From an uncultured Lewinella sp. (lineage in GTDB: Bacteria; Bacteroidota; Bacteroidia; Chitinophagales; Saprospiraceae), in contig CALMYQ010000223.1 of assembly GCA_937873655.1 (NCBI GenBank), positions 1 to 64,000 of the forward strand: a stretch of 64,000 nt of DNA. Direction: 5' to 3'. The position numbers were made by a program, and so were the translations under genes. Positions 8,924 through 19,900 of this stretch are shown in pieces; the first letter of the stretch is position 1, and the number at the start of each line of letters is the position of its first letter. The notes under the pieces were generated by a model. It ran no database searches. It was not told the DNA's origin and saw nothing but the letters and a program-made list of their open reading frames with translations.

Positions 8924-10888
8924 ATGAAACACATTTGCATCCTCCTTTGCCTGGTCAGTCCGTTCCTTCTCCGCGCTCAGGCTGCCCAACCCGGCGGCGT
9001 TGAAGGCGCGCTCCGCTGGTTCGGTACGGAAGAAAAAGACAACAGTCGTTTTGAATGGACCAACAAACTGACCGATGCCGGACAATTTACCGAAGAATCC
9101 GGGTTGCGCATGCCGTCCGGAGGCAGGCTGCTGAATTTCAACCCCGCCTTGTATTTCGACGGCGCGGAAAATGGGATTCTCTTTCCAGTGTCTTCAGGTA
9201 ATTTGTCCCAACTGCATATTTTCACGGTTTACGACCCCGCCGATACCGCCTCAGAAAAAAGCATCTGGTGCCTGGAATCGGGCGATGCCAGCCGGATGGT
9301 CCTGACCACGCACCGCATGGCGGATCTCGAAGCCTTTCAGTACATGAACTTCGATTTCAAGCAACAGGGCAGGGCCGAAGTCAGCGCTTATTTCCAGAAC
9401 GGGGTTCAGGCCCCCAAAGGCGATGCGCCATCCAACGTCCAATATATCCGCGCAGGCGGCATGCCCCGCGGCAGAGACCTGCCCATCACCCCCTTCAGGG
9501 GCGTTATCCCTGAAATGATCGTTTTCAACCGGTATTTGACCGACGAGGAAATCCTCCGCGTCGAATCCTACCTGGCCATCAAATACGGCATTACCCTGCA
9601 ATCCATCGGCCCGGTTTCTTATCTGAACGCGCGCGGTCAAACCACCTGGGACGGCGTCGAAAGTGCCGTTTACCACCACCGGGTAGCCGGCATCGGCCGG
9701 GACGATGCCTCCGGGCTGGATCAACCCAGATCGACTGCCAGTACCCAACCCGGCTTGCTGACCATCGGCATACCGCCCGGCTCCAGATTGCAGGACAATC
9801 AATTCCTGGTCTGGGGCGACAACCAGGCGCCATTGGATTGGGCGCCCAAAACCACAGGCCTCCCCCAAAAGCTCACGCGCAACTGGCTGATCCAATCTTC
9901 CGGGAGCGATGGGCCGGCCACGACTTCACTGGAATTCAACACCACGGAAGTGATTACCACACCCGAACGAGGGAATACGACCTGGTGGGTGATCGCCGAC
10001 CGGAGCGGAACCGGCAATTTCCCCCTGACTTCCCTCGATTTCTATCCTGCGGAACGGATCAATGGCGAAGGCATTGCCGCCTTCGATTCCCTGGTCTGGG
10101 ACCCCGATGGGTCGGGCACCGATGTTTTCACCCTGGCTTCCGGCCCCGTCTTATTGCCCGTTTTTGAAGTTGTGGAGCCCGTTTGCAGCCCGGCGGCGCC
10201 CGGCGAATTGAACCTGACCGTTCAGGGCGGCCGGATGCCTTACACATGCCGGATCACCGGAAACGGAACCACACAAACCGCAAAAATTGCCGATCATCTG
10301 GTCCACCATTTCACCGGCATCCGGCCCGGCGAATACCGGATTGCAGTGGAAGACGCGGACCATCGCCGATATGAAGAAACGGTCTACATCCAGAGCAAGG
10401 ACGCACCCGCATCCGACCTTGCTGATCAATACGAGATCCCCGCTGATGGAACGCTCAGCCTCAATGCAGCCCCAGCAGCCGCGACAAGCGACATCCAATA
10501 TACCTGGACCGGGCCCGATGGATTCCGGCAATCCGGCCCGGTTGCCGCCATCACGGCGCCGGGGCAATACGAGTTGAGCATGGAAAAGAACGGTTGCCCG
10601 GCCAGACAGTCCATCACCGTCAAAGCGCCAGGGCAGTCCAACCTGACCGGAGCGGAAGCCTTTCCCAATCCGACGGGCAGCGGCGTTTTTCAGGTCCGGG
10701 TCAGCCTCGATCACCCGGCGCCGGCGGAAATGTCGGTTTACAATGCACTCGGCGACCTGGTGCTGACCCAACGGCAATCCGGCAACGATCACTATCTGTT
10801 CAGGGAAAAACTCAGCATCAAAGGCGTTTACCTGGTCAAAATCCAATCCGAACAAACATCGCGCACGATCCGCCTGATCGTCAATTAA
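8924..10888 (+). CDS. T9SS type A sorting-domain protein with LamG-like N-terminus
   Basis: 654 residues. The signal peptide is at 1-20. The N-terminal 220 residues resemble the concanavalin/LamG-like module of Bacteroidota surface proteins, including RVESYLAIKYGITL near 205-220, a frequent marker of that group. A repeat-like middle follows (PKD-type stretch near 490-560). The last 80 residues (AFPNPTGSGVFQ..., then GVYLVKI and a terminal IRLIVN) form a type A C-terminal domain. The protein is predicted to be exported by the type IX secretion system and either attached to the surface or released. The gene starts 33 bp after the barrel and ends 20 bp before the giant SpvB/RHS gene. Confidence 0.85.
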   Translation: MKHICILLCLVSPFLLRAQAAQPGGVEGALRWFGTEEKDNSRFEWTNKLTDAGQFTEESGLRMPSGGRLLNFNPALYFDGAENGILFPVSSGNLSQLHIFTVYDPADTASEKSIWCLESGDASRMVLTTHRMADLEAFQYMNFDFKQQGRAEVSAYFQNGVQAPKGDAPSNVQYIRAGGMPRGRDLPITPFRGVIPEMIVFNRYLTDEEILRVESYLAIKYGITLQSIGPVSYLNARGQTTWDGVESAVYHHRVAGIGRDDASGLDQPRSTASTQPGLLTIGIPPGSRLQDNQFLVWGDNQAPLDWAPKTTGLPQKLTRNWLIQSSGSDGPATTSLEFNTTEVITTPERGNTTWWVIADRSGTGNFPLTSLDFYPAERINGEGIAAFDSLVWDPDGSGTDVFTLASGPVLLPVFEVVEPVCSPAAPGELNLTVQGGRMPYTCRITGNGTTQTAKIADHLVHHFTGIRPGEYRIAVEDADHRRYEETVYIQSKDAPASDLADQYEIPADGTLSLNAAPAAATSDIQYTWTGPDGFRQSGPVAAITAPGQYELSMEKNGCPARQSITVKAPGQSNLTGAEAFPNPTGSGVFQVRVSLDHPAPAEMSVYNALGDLVLTQRQSGNDHYLFREKLSIKGVYLVKIQSEQTSRTIRLIVN

Positions 10889-10908
10889 TCCTGAAAACCG
10901 GAACAACC

Positions 10909-13900
10909 ATGAAAACCACGGCTATTTCCATACTGTATTATTTTCTTTTTCATTTTTCGTTTGGCCCGGGTGTCGGACACTTTCAAAGTGTCCGACACCC
11001 GACCTCCCCAGATGCGGCTGCCACCTACAACGCAGACATTCCCCTGGGTTTTATCGGCACAGACAAAACCAACCCGGTCGACGATCCCTACGACAACATT
11101 TTCCATGTGACCTTGCCGGATCACCCCGGAGCGGATTCCGAGGTGCGCCTGACCTACCGGCTCAAGGGGGTCCAGGACCATACCGCACTTGCGCGCAGCA
11201 TCAACGACCAGCCGTCTGCCGGCGGGTACCTGATCAACAAAACGGACACATGGACCACCCAGACCGAGATCCTGGAGGCGTCCTGGCTTCGGAAAGGCGA
11301 CAACGTCATCCGGTTCAAAACGCCGGAAACGGTGGATATCCGGGCTGAGATCCGGGATGTGCGGCTGGTGGTGGCGCCTAAAAACAAGTCCGGCTCAAAA
11401 CTTGCCGTCGATTTGCCCGACAACCGGTTCTACGGCAATATTGCCTACCTGAAAGGTCGCCTGGATCAGGGCGCGACCCTGTTCATTGAAGGAAAACAAG
11501 TACATTTTGAACAGGGCAGCTTCGAATGGCTCGGGGAGAAAGAACAGGATTCAGGCGACCAATGGAATATCCACCTGAAAGCCGTGCTTGCCGGCGGCGA
11601 GACCATTTCGCGCATGATTACACTCGAACGGCAGCCCGCCGCTGATTACGCACTCCCGCTTTCCGCAAAAGGCAGGATAGCAGCCGGCCGGTTTGAAGTT
11701 GACCGGGCCAACAGGCTGCAGACAGCGGGCGCCTCGATCAGCGTCAACCGACGGGCCATGTGCGCTGACGCCCTGATCGCCATCGCGCCCCTCCGGGAAA
11801 TCGACCTGCCGCCGCTGGGCGCCGACCTGATCAACGTAACCCGGTACAACGCCGGTTATCGCTTTTTGCCCGACGGCACCGTCTTCAATGAGGTCGCTAA
11901 CCTGGAGATCGATTACGACCCCGCACTCATTCCCAAAGGCTATACCGCCGCAGATATCCAGACCTTCTTTTTTGATGAGGATAGCCGAAAATGGGTCGCT
12001 TTGTCGCGGGACAGTTTGTTGGAACAGGCCCGCAAACTCCGTTCGCAAACCACCCATTTCACTGATTTCATCAACGGCATTATCCGGGCGCCGGAATCGC
12101 CGCAAACCCAGGGTTTCACCCCCACTTCCATTCAGGACCTGGAAACAGCCGATCCCTCTGAGGGCATTGTGCCGATCGAACCACCGACAGCCAATAACAT
12201 GGGGACCGCCAATCTGCATTTCCCCATCAAGTTGCCGGCAGGCCGCAAAGGGATGGCGCCCGATCTTTCCATCAACTACACCAGCGAAATTGCCAACAGC
12301 TGGCTCGGCCTGGGCTGGAGCCTTGAAATCCCGTCCATCGGTGTAGAGACCCGCTGGGGCGTTCCGCGCTTTCTGGCCGGCAAGGAAACAGAAACCTACC
12401 TGTTCAATGGGGATCAACTTACGCCTGTGGCTCACCGGGGCGTCCTCAAAGACCGAACCGGTAATGAGAAGGTATTTCACCCCAGGGTTGAAGGTTCATT
12501 CAACAGGATTGTCCGGCACGGCTCTACCCCCAAAGAATACTGGTGGGAAATAACGGATAAAACCGGTACCCGGCAATTTTACGGCGGACTGCCGGGCCAG
12601 GGGCCGCTTACAGATGCCGTCCTGCGCGACCGCAACGGTAATATCGCTTTTTGGGCCCTCGTAGAAACCCGCGATCCCGACGATAATTTCATCCGCTATG
12701 AATACAATACCGTCCAGGATCCGGGCGTACCCGGCGGAACGGTACCGGGGCAACAGCTCTATCCGGCAAGGATAACCTATACCGGCCACGGAACGGAAGC
12801 CGGCAAATATTCCGTCACCTTCCTCAGAGATCGCCAACTCGGTGAGCCCAAAAGGCCCGACATCGAGATCGACGCCCGGCTGGGTTTCAAACAGGTCACA
12901 GCCGACCTGCTCCGAAAAATCGAGGTTCGTTTCAAGGACAACCTGATCCGCACGTATGAACTGACCTACACCCAGGGCGCTTTCTACAAATCCCTGTTGA
13001 AATCGATTGCCGAGATCGACAAGGAGGGTAAAGAGTTTTACCGGAATGAGATGGACTACTTTGACGATGTCCGCCGGCAAGGGGCCTACCAGCCTTATGG
13101 GACAACGATCGCCATTCCTGTCCGGGACGACCATGTCGAAGGCGAGATCCTGACCCCTTTTCCCTGGACCAACGGGGAAACATCTGTCCTAGGCGGTTCC
13201 AAATCCAGCAGCTTCAGCGCAGGCCTGGCCGTTACGGTCGGTCCGCTGGGCAATCCCTTTGCCAAGACCAACACGGCAGGCGGGAATTACAACTACGGCG
13301 AATCCAGTTCCCAGGGTTTGATTAGTTTTGTGGATATCACCGGCGACGGGCTCCCCGACAAGGTATACGCCAAACCGAACGGCGGCCTCGTTTACCGCCC
13401 AAACCTCGGCATCCCCTACCCTGCCGACCAGCTGTTCGGCGCCGAAGCGCCGCTCAACATGAACCAGTTCGAGCAATCCAAAACCGTCAGTAACTCGGTC
13501 GGCGCCGAAGCCCATCCCGGGATCGCCTTTGTGGGATATACCTATACCGACGCAAAGACCAATACACCGGTCTATTTTATTGACCTGAACGGGGACGGAT
13601 TGATCGACATCGCGAACAATGAAAAAGGGTACTTCAGCTTTATTACCGAGAATGGACAGGGCCATCCGGCGTTTTCCACCCTCAGTACCGATACGCCCAG
13701 CCCGATCGTGGAGGGCAACCTGACCGACGTCGCCCCGCCGCCGCCCACGCCTGAAGAGCTGGATTCGTTGATCGATGAATTCCCCTTGCACGACCTGGTC
13801 AGAATGTGGCAGGCGCCTTGTGACGGCGTTGTCAGCCTTGACGCACCCATACAACTGATCGAGGATACCAGCCCCGCCAGTCAGGCCTACAATAAAAAGG

Positions 13901-16900
13901 ACGGCATGGGGGTTTCCATCCAGTTCAAGAACAATGTCCTGTGGAAACAGACCATCGCGCCGGATAATTTCCAGCCGGTAGTCCCCAATGTCAATGCCGT
14001 CAGCAATATCCAGGTAAAGAAAGGCGAGCGGTTCTATTTCCGCCTCCAGTCCATCAACAACGGGCTTTACGATCAGGTCAAGTGGGATCCGGAGATCACC
14101 TATTCAACCATCGACACCGGGTATATCGACGCCAACGGCCGCCGTATTTTCCGCTATAAGGCCTCAGAGGATTACCTGCTGGCTTCCCGGCAGATCGCCA
14201 GTATGCCTTTCGACGGCGTGATCCGGGTAAAAGGCGGATTCCACAAGCCGGTCACCTCCGACAGCATCATGCTGCAAGCCGTCAAAGGCAACCAGATCAT
14301 CTGGAGCAGGACCTACAACTGGGACGAAGCCGCCGATGAGGATATCGATCTGGACGGCATGCCGGTTTCGGTGGTTGCCAATCAGGAAGTGATGTTCCGG
14401 GTTTATTGCGCCACCAATATCGACTGGGCGGCCATTTCGTGGAAACCGATGATCTACTACGAATCCACCACCAACGGCCAACCGGTGAACGGCCTGGACT
14501 TCATGCCGGCCGTGGCGTTCACCATGTTCAATAACCTGGTGACCAAAACGCCCGTCTGGCACGCGGCGGATTCCATGACCTTCGATATCAAGCCCAAAAT
14601 CGTCCTGTCGCCGGTACCGCCCGCGGTCAAGACCTTTGATATCACCCTGTCGGTAAAAGGCGTGAACAAACTGTACGGGGAGACGACCTTCACCTACGCC
14701 CAGGGGAATCTGACCGGCGTTACCCCCATCAGCCTCACGATCCCCAAGGGCGATTCGGTCTATTTCGAATACTTCATCCAGGATGACCTCGCGGCTGACG
14801 ACGATTTTAACGCAGACCTGACCGTCGATACGGCCCGGGTGGAATGGAACAACAACGGCAATCCCGGTTTTGCAGCGGCGGGCGTCTTCGCAAAAACGCC
14901 GGAAAAAGACGTGATCTTCGGCCCGCTGTACCGGGGTTGGGGTCATTTCGCCTACAACGGCAACCGCGACCGGGCAGATCTGCCCATCAACGAGGCCGAC
15001 CTCAAGCTGGACGAATACATGGTGGATGAGGATATCGAGGATATCGAAAACCCGGACGACATCAGCGGCCAGTTTGACGTCAAGACCACCAAATTCATCA
15101 TCCTGATCGCCGATCCGAAATCAGGGACCTGGATGGGCTATGACAACCTGACCTATCTGGACGGCATGGTCATGAGCAGTTCCCGATTGGGAGAAGACGA
15201 TATAACGGGGTCTTCCTTTGTCAGCATCGGCACCGATTGCAAGTACGCGCCGATCAAGGTATCCAAGTCATCCACCCACAGCTTTACCGGCGGGGCGTAT
15301 ATATCGGGCGGATATACCGAATCCACCACGACCAGCGTAACCGATTTTGTGGACATGAACGGCGACCGGTATCCGGACATCGTACATCCCAACCGGATCA
15401 TTTATACGAATTCCAGAGGGGGGTTGGATGAATCCAGTTCCTATTCACTGGGCAATCATACGGCCACCAGTTATGCCATCGGGGCGGGTATCGCCGGCAA
15501 TCCGGGCAATTCAAACACCAGCAATTCCGGCAACGGTGCGGGTGTTGGGTCCAACCGGAGCAGCGTCCGCTCCAAAGCCGGTTCGGGCCGCCTGGATTAC
15601 AACTCCAAGGAAGCCACCGAGTCGGCCTCCTCCATGGCCGGCTTCAGCGGCAATATCAATGTGGACAACGACCGGGCAGAGCACAGCTGGATGGACATCA
15701 ACGGCGACGGCCTTCCGGATAAGGTTTACAGAAACGGCAACGCAGCCCTGAATATGGGCTATTGGTTCGCGCCGGCGGAGCCCTGGGGATTCCAGGAGAT
15801 CCGCTCCGGACAAAGCATGGATTTCGGCGCCGGATTGGGCGTGAATTTGTTCAACGGCAGTTTCGAAGCCGGCACCAGTTCGTCCCTCACCATCAATATG
15901 TCGACCACCGGCATGCAGGATGTGAACGGCGACGGACTCGTCGATCTGATCATGGCCCAGAGCCTGGGGGAACAAACGCTGCACAACATCACAAAAAATG
16001 CGATTGAAGGGCTCATCCCCAAGGAAAATATCCGGGTCCGGTTAAACACAGGGAACGGATTCGCGCCGCCCGTCGAATGGCCGGGCGTATCCACCCTGGA
16101 TGAAGGCTCATCTTCAGCGGAATCCGTCAACTTCGCTATAACGGGGTGCATTCCAATCCTGGTTGTCCGCATTTGTTTCAACCCGAGTACATCGGCCGGC
16201 CGGGCAGTAAGCCGGCAGAAGAACCAGTTCAACGACCTGGACGGCGACGGGTTCCCGGATTTCCTGCAATCTGAGAATGACGGCAATCTCACCGCCAAAT
16301 TCTCGACCATCGGCCGGACCAATATGCTGAAACGGGTTCAAAGGCCGTTGGGCGCCGCCTTCGACATCGATTATACCATTGGCGGCAACACTTATGATCT
16401 GCCTTTCGGCAAATGGACCATGAGCAGCCTGGAAATTGAGGACGGGCTGGCCGGCGACGGGGCCGACCGGATGAAATACGCCTTTACCTATGAGGATGGG
16501 GTCTATGACCGGCACGAACGGACGTTCAACGGGTTCCAAACAGTAAATACACGAGAACTCGATACCGAAAACGCCGACCAGGCCTATCGCGTACAAACAG
16601 AAACCTATTACACCCGCAATTACTACAACAAAGGCCTGATACGGTCCGAAAGCACGTCGGACAGCGATGGAAACAAATTCAGCGAAACGCTCTACACGTA
16701 TGAATTCCGGGATACCCGAACGGGCGAACCTCTGCCTTCCGGATTTGAAAAGAGCGACTCCAGTACCGTTTTCCCGGCCCTTGTTCAGACCCGGCATTTC
16801 TATTACGAAGGACAGGCCGACCCGGGGCTGGAAACCCAAACCGCCTATGATTATGACAATTTCGGCAACCTGGTCAAATACACCGATACCGGCGACGGTA

Positions 16901-19900
16901 CGCAGGAGGATCAACTCATCGCACATATCGACTACCACCATAAGCCGAACCTGTACCTTCATGCCGTTCCCGCTTCCATTACGGTGGAAACAGCCGAAGG
17001 AGAGGTCCGCAAACGGGAATCCTCCATTGACAACAGCGGCAACATCACCCGGATCCGCAGTTTCCTTGATGACGGCAGCGCCGCCCAGACGGATCTGTCT
17101 TACGACGAGTACGGCAATCTGACCCGCGTTTTGAGGCCCGCCAACGAGAAAGGAGAACGGCTCTCCTTTGACTATACCCTGGATGACGAGGTCCATACCT
17201 ATGTGGTCAATACCGTTGACGGATATGGTTATTCCTCTTCTGCGACCTATGATTACGAATTCGGGCAATTGCTCCGATCAACAGACCTGAAAGAGCAGGA
17301 AATGGCATTTGCCATCGACGCACGCGGAAGGGTAACGGCCATGACCGGGCCCTACGAACTGGCTGCCGGCAAACCTTATACCATAGCGTACGAATACCAC
17401 CCGGAGGCAACCGTTCCCTATGCGCTGACCCGGCATTACGACCCCGGGCACGATTCGGATATTGACACCTGGTCGTTCGTTGACGGGTTGATGCGGCCGG
17501 TGCAGGTCAAAAAGACAGGCGCCCTTTTTGCAGGGGCCGGCGCGGATGATCAGTTGACAACCATCGTTTCAGGCAGGGTAGCCTTCGATGCCTTCGGCCG
17601 CGTTACCAAAACCTGGTACCCGACCACCGAAAACCCCGGGCAGGAAGCCCAGTTCAACCCGGGTTATGACAATACCGCGCCGACTGTTTCGACCTTTGAC
17701 GTGATGGACCGGGAACTGACCATCACCCTGCCGGACGGGGCTAAGGTGGTCAACGCATACGGGTTCGGCGTCGACCGGACCGGCTATACCGGTTTTAAAA
17801 CCGCCACCGCCGATCCGCTGGGTCACCTGCGCGAAACCATCACCGATGTCAAGGGCAGGATACGCGAAACGGCAGACTATGGCGACAACGGACCTATCCT
17901 GACGGGTTACCGGTACAATGCACTTTCGGAGCTTTTGAAAGTCCTCGACACTGATGAAAATGAAACCGTTTATGGTTATGACCACCTGGGCAGGCAAATC
18001 AGTGTAGATCAACCGGACGGCGGACTGACGGAATTCACTTTTGACCATGCCGGAAACCTGACCCGGAAAGTTACCGCCAATATCCGGGCCGAAATACCGG
18101 ATGGCGCCATCTTGTACAGCTACGACAAAGAGCGCCTGACAACGATCGACTATCCGAAACAATACCAGAACAAGGTGCAATTGCACTACGGCGAACCGGG
18201 AGCCAAACATTTCCGTTCCGGGGAAGTCTGGTTGGTCGAAGACGCCGGCGGCGGCCGCGAATTCTTCTTCGACCCGCTCGGCGAAACGATCAAAACCATC
18301 CGGACCATCATGACCAGCGAAGGCAACGTGCGCACCTTCGTATCGGAGGCCGAGTACGATACCTGGGGGCGCGTCCAGACGATGACCTATCCGGATGGCG
18401 AAAAAGTGGAATACGAATACAACCGGGCCGGTAAATTAAGGTCGATGAAAAGCGTCAAGGGCCAGGACAATTATACCATTGTGAAACAATTGGGGTATGA
18501 CCGGTTTGAAGACCGCGCGTTCTCCCTGTACGGCAACGGCGTTGCGACCCGCTACGAATACGACCCGCAACGGCGGTGGCTGAGCAAAATGCAGGCCCAA
18601 ACACCGACAGGCCGGAAATTCATCGACAATCAATATACCTATGATGCCGTCAGCAACCTCCTTCGGTTGGAAAACAAGGCGCCTTCCGCCGCAGACAAAC
18701 CCGGCGGACCGGCGACACAGACCTATACCTATGATCCGCTGTACCGCCTGACCTCCGCCGAAGGTACCTGGAAGGGCGCTACGACAACTTCGGCCTACTC
18801 CCTGAATATGACCTACGACCAGCTCAACAATATCCTGTCCAAACAACAAACCCAGACTTTCGATGGTACGGAAGACAAAGCAACGACCTACAGTTACGAT
18901 TACTGGTATGACGGGGATCTGCCGCATGCCGCCACCGGGATCGGCAACCGGGAATTGGGTTACGACGCGAACGGCAACATGAAGCGTTGGTCCGATCCGG
19001 ATGACCACAAGGAAGGGGCCATCGTCTGGGACGAGGAGAACCGGATGGCCGGCATTTCCAACGATGGGTACATCAGCCAGTACACCTACGACGCCGGCGG
19101 CGAGCGGGCGGTCAAAAGCCACCGGTCGGGTCGCGGTGTTTTTGTCAACGGCGCACCGGTCGGCGCGTCGGCCGTCAACCACAACAGCAATTACACCGCC
19201 TACATCAGCCCTTATCTGGTGGCGAATGAAACCAATTTCACCAAGCATTACTATATCGGCGACGAGCGGGTGCTAAGCCGGATCGGCACCGGCGAATTCA
19301 ACAACGATTACTGGTATTTCCGCGGGATCACGGCCGGTAACAAGAACTACGTGCTCCGCATGCAGCTCCTGCAGAAAGCCTATTGGGAATATATCCAGCA
19401 ATTGGGTATTCCGCCCGGGCCGCCGACGCTGCCCCATAATGTGTATCCGATCCCGGTACCCGATTCGCTGGCCAATTATGACAACACCATCCCCAGCGGG
19501 TGGCCGCAACCGATCCCCATCGATCCGAACGGCCCTCCGGGACCGCCGACCCTGCAGCAATACACCACGCTGGACAACGACAGCGTCACGGCGGGTTACG
19601 GCTTCACCGGCACAGGCGCGCCGAAGGAGATCAACCAGTTCTATTACCACAGCGATCAGGTTGGCAGCGCCGCCTATGTCACCGATCTCAACGGTGAAGT
19701 GCGGCAACATCAGGAATACACGCCTTTCGGTGAGACCTTCGCCGATGAGCACGCCTATACCGAGACGCAACCCTACCTGTTCAACGCCAAGGAACTGGAT
19801 GAGGAAACCGGCCTTTATTACTACGGCGCCCGGTATTACGACCCGAAGGCCTCCGTATGGCTGGGTGTTGATCCGATGGCGGGAGACATGCCTTCCTGGT

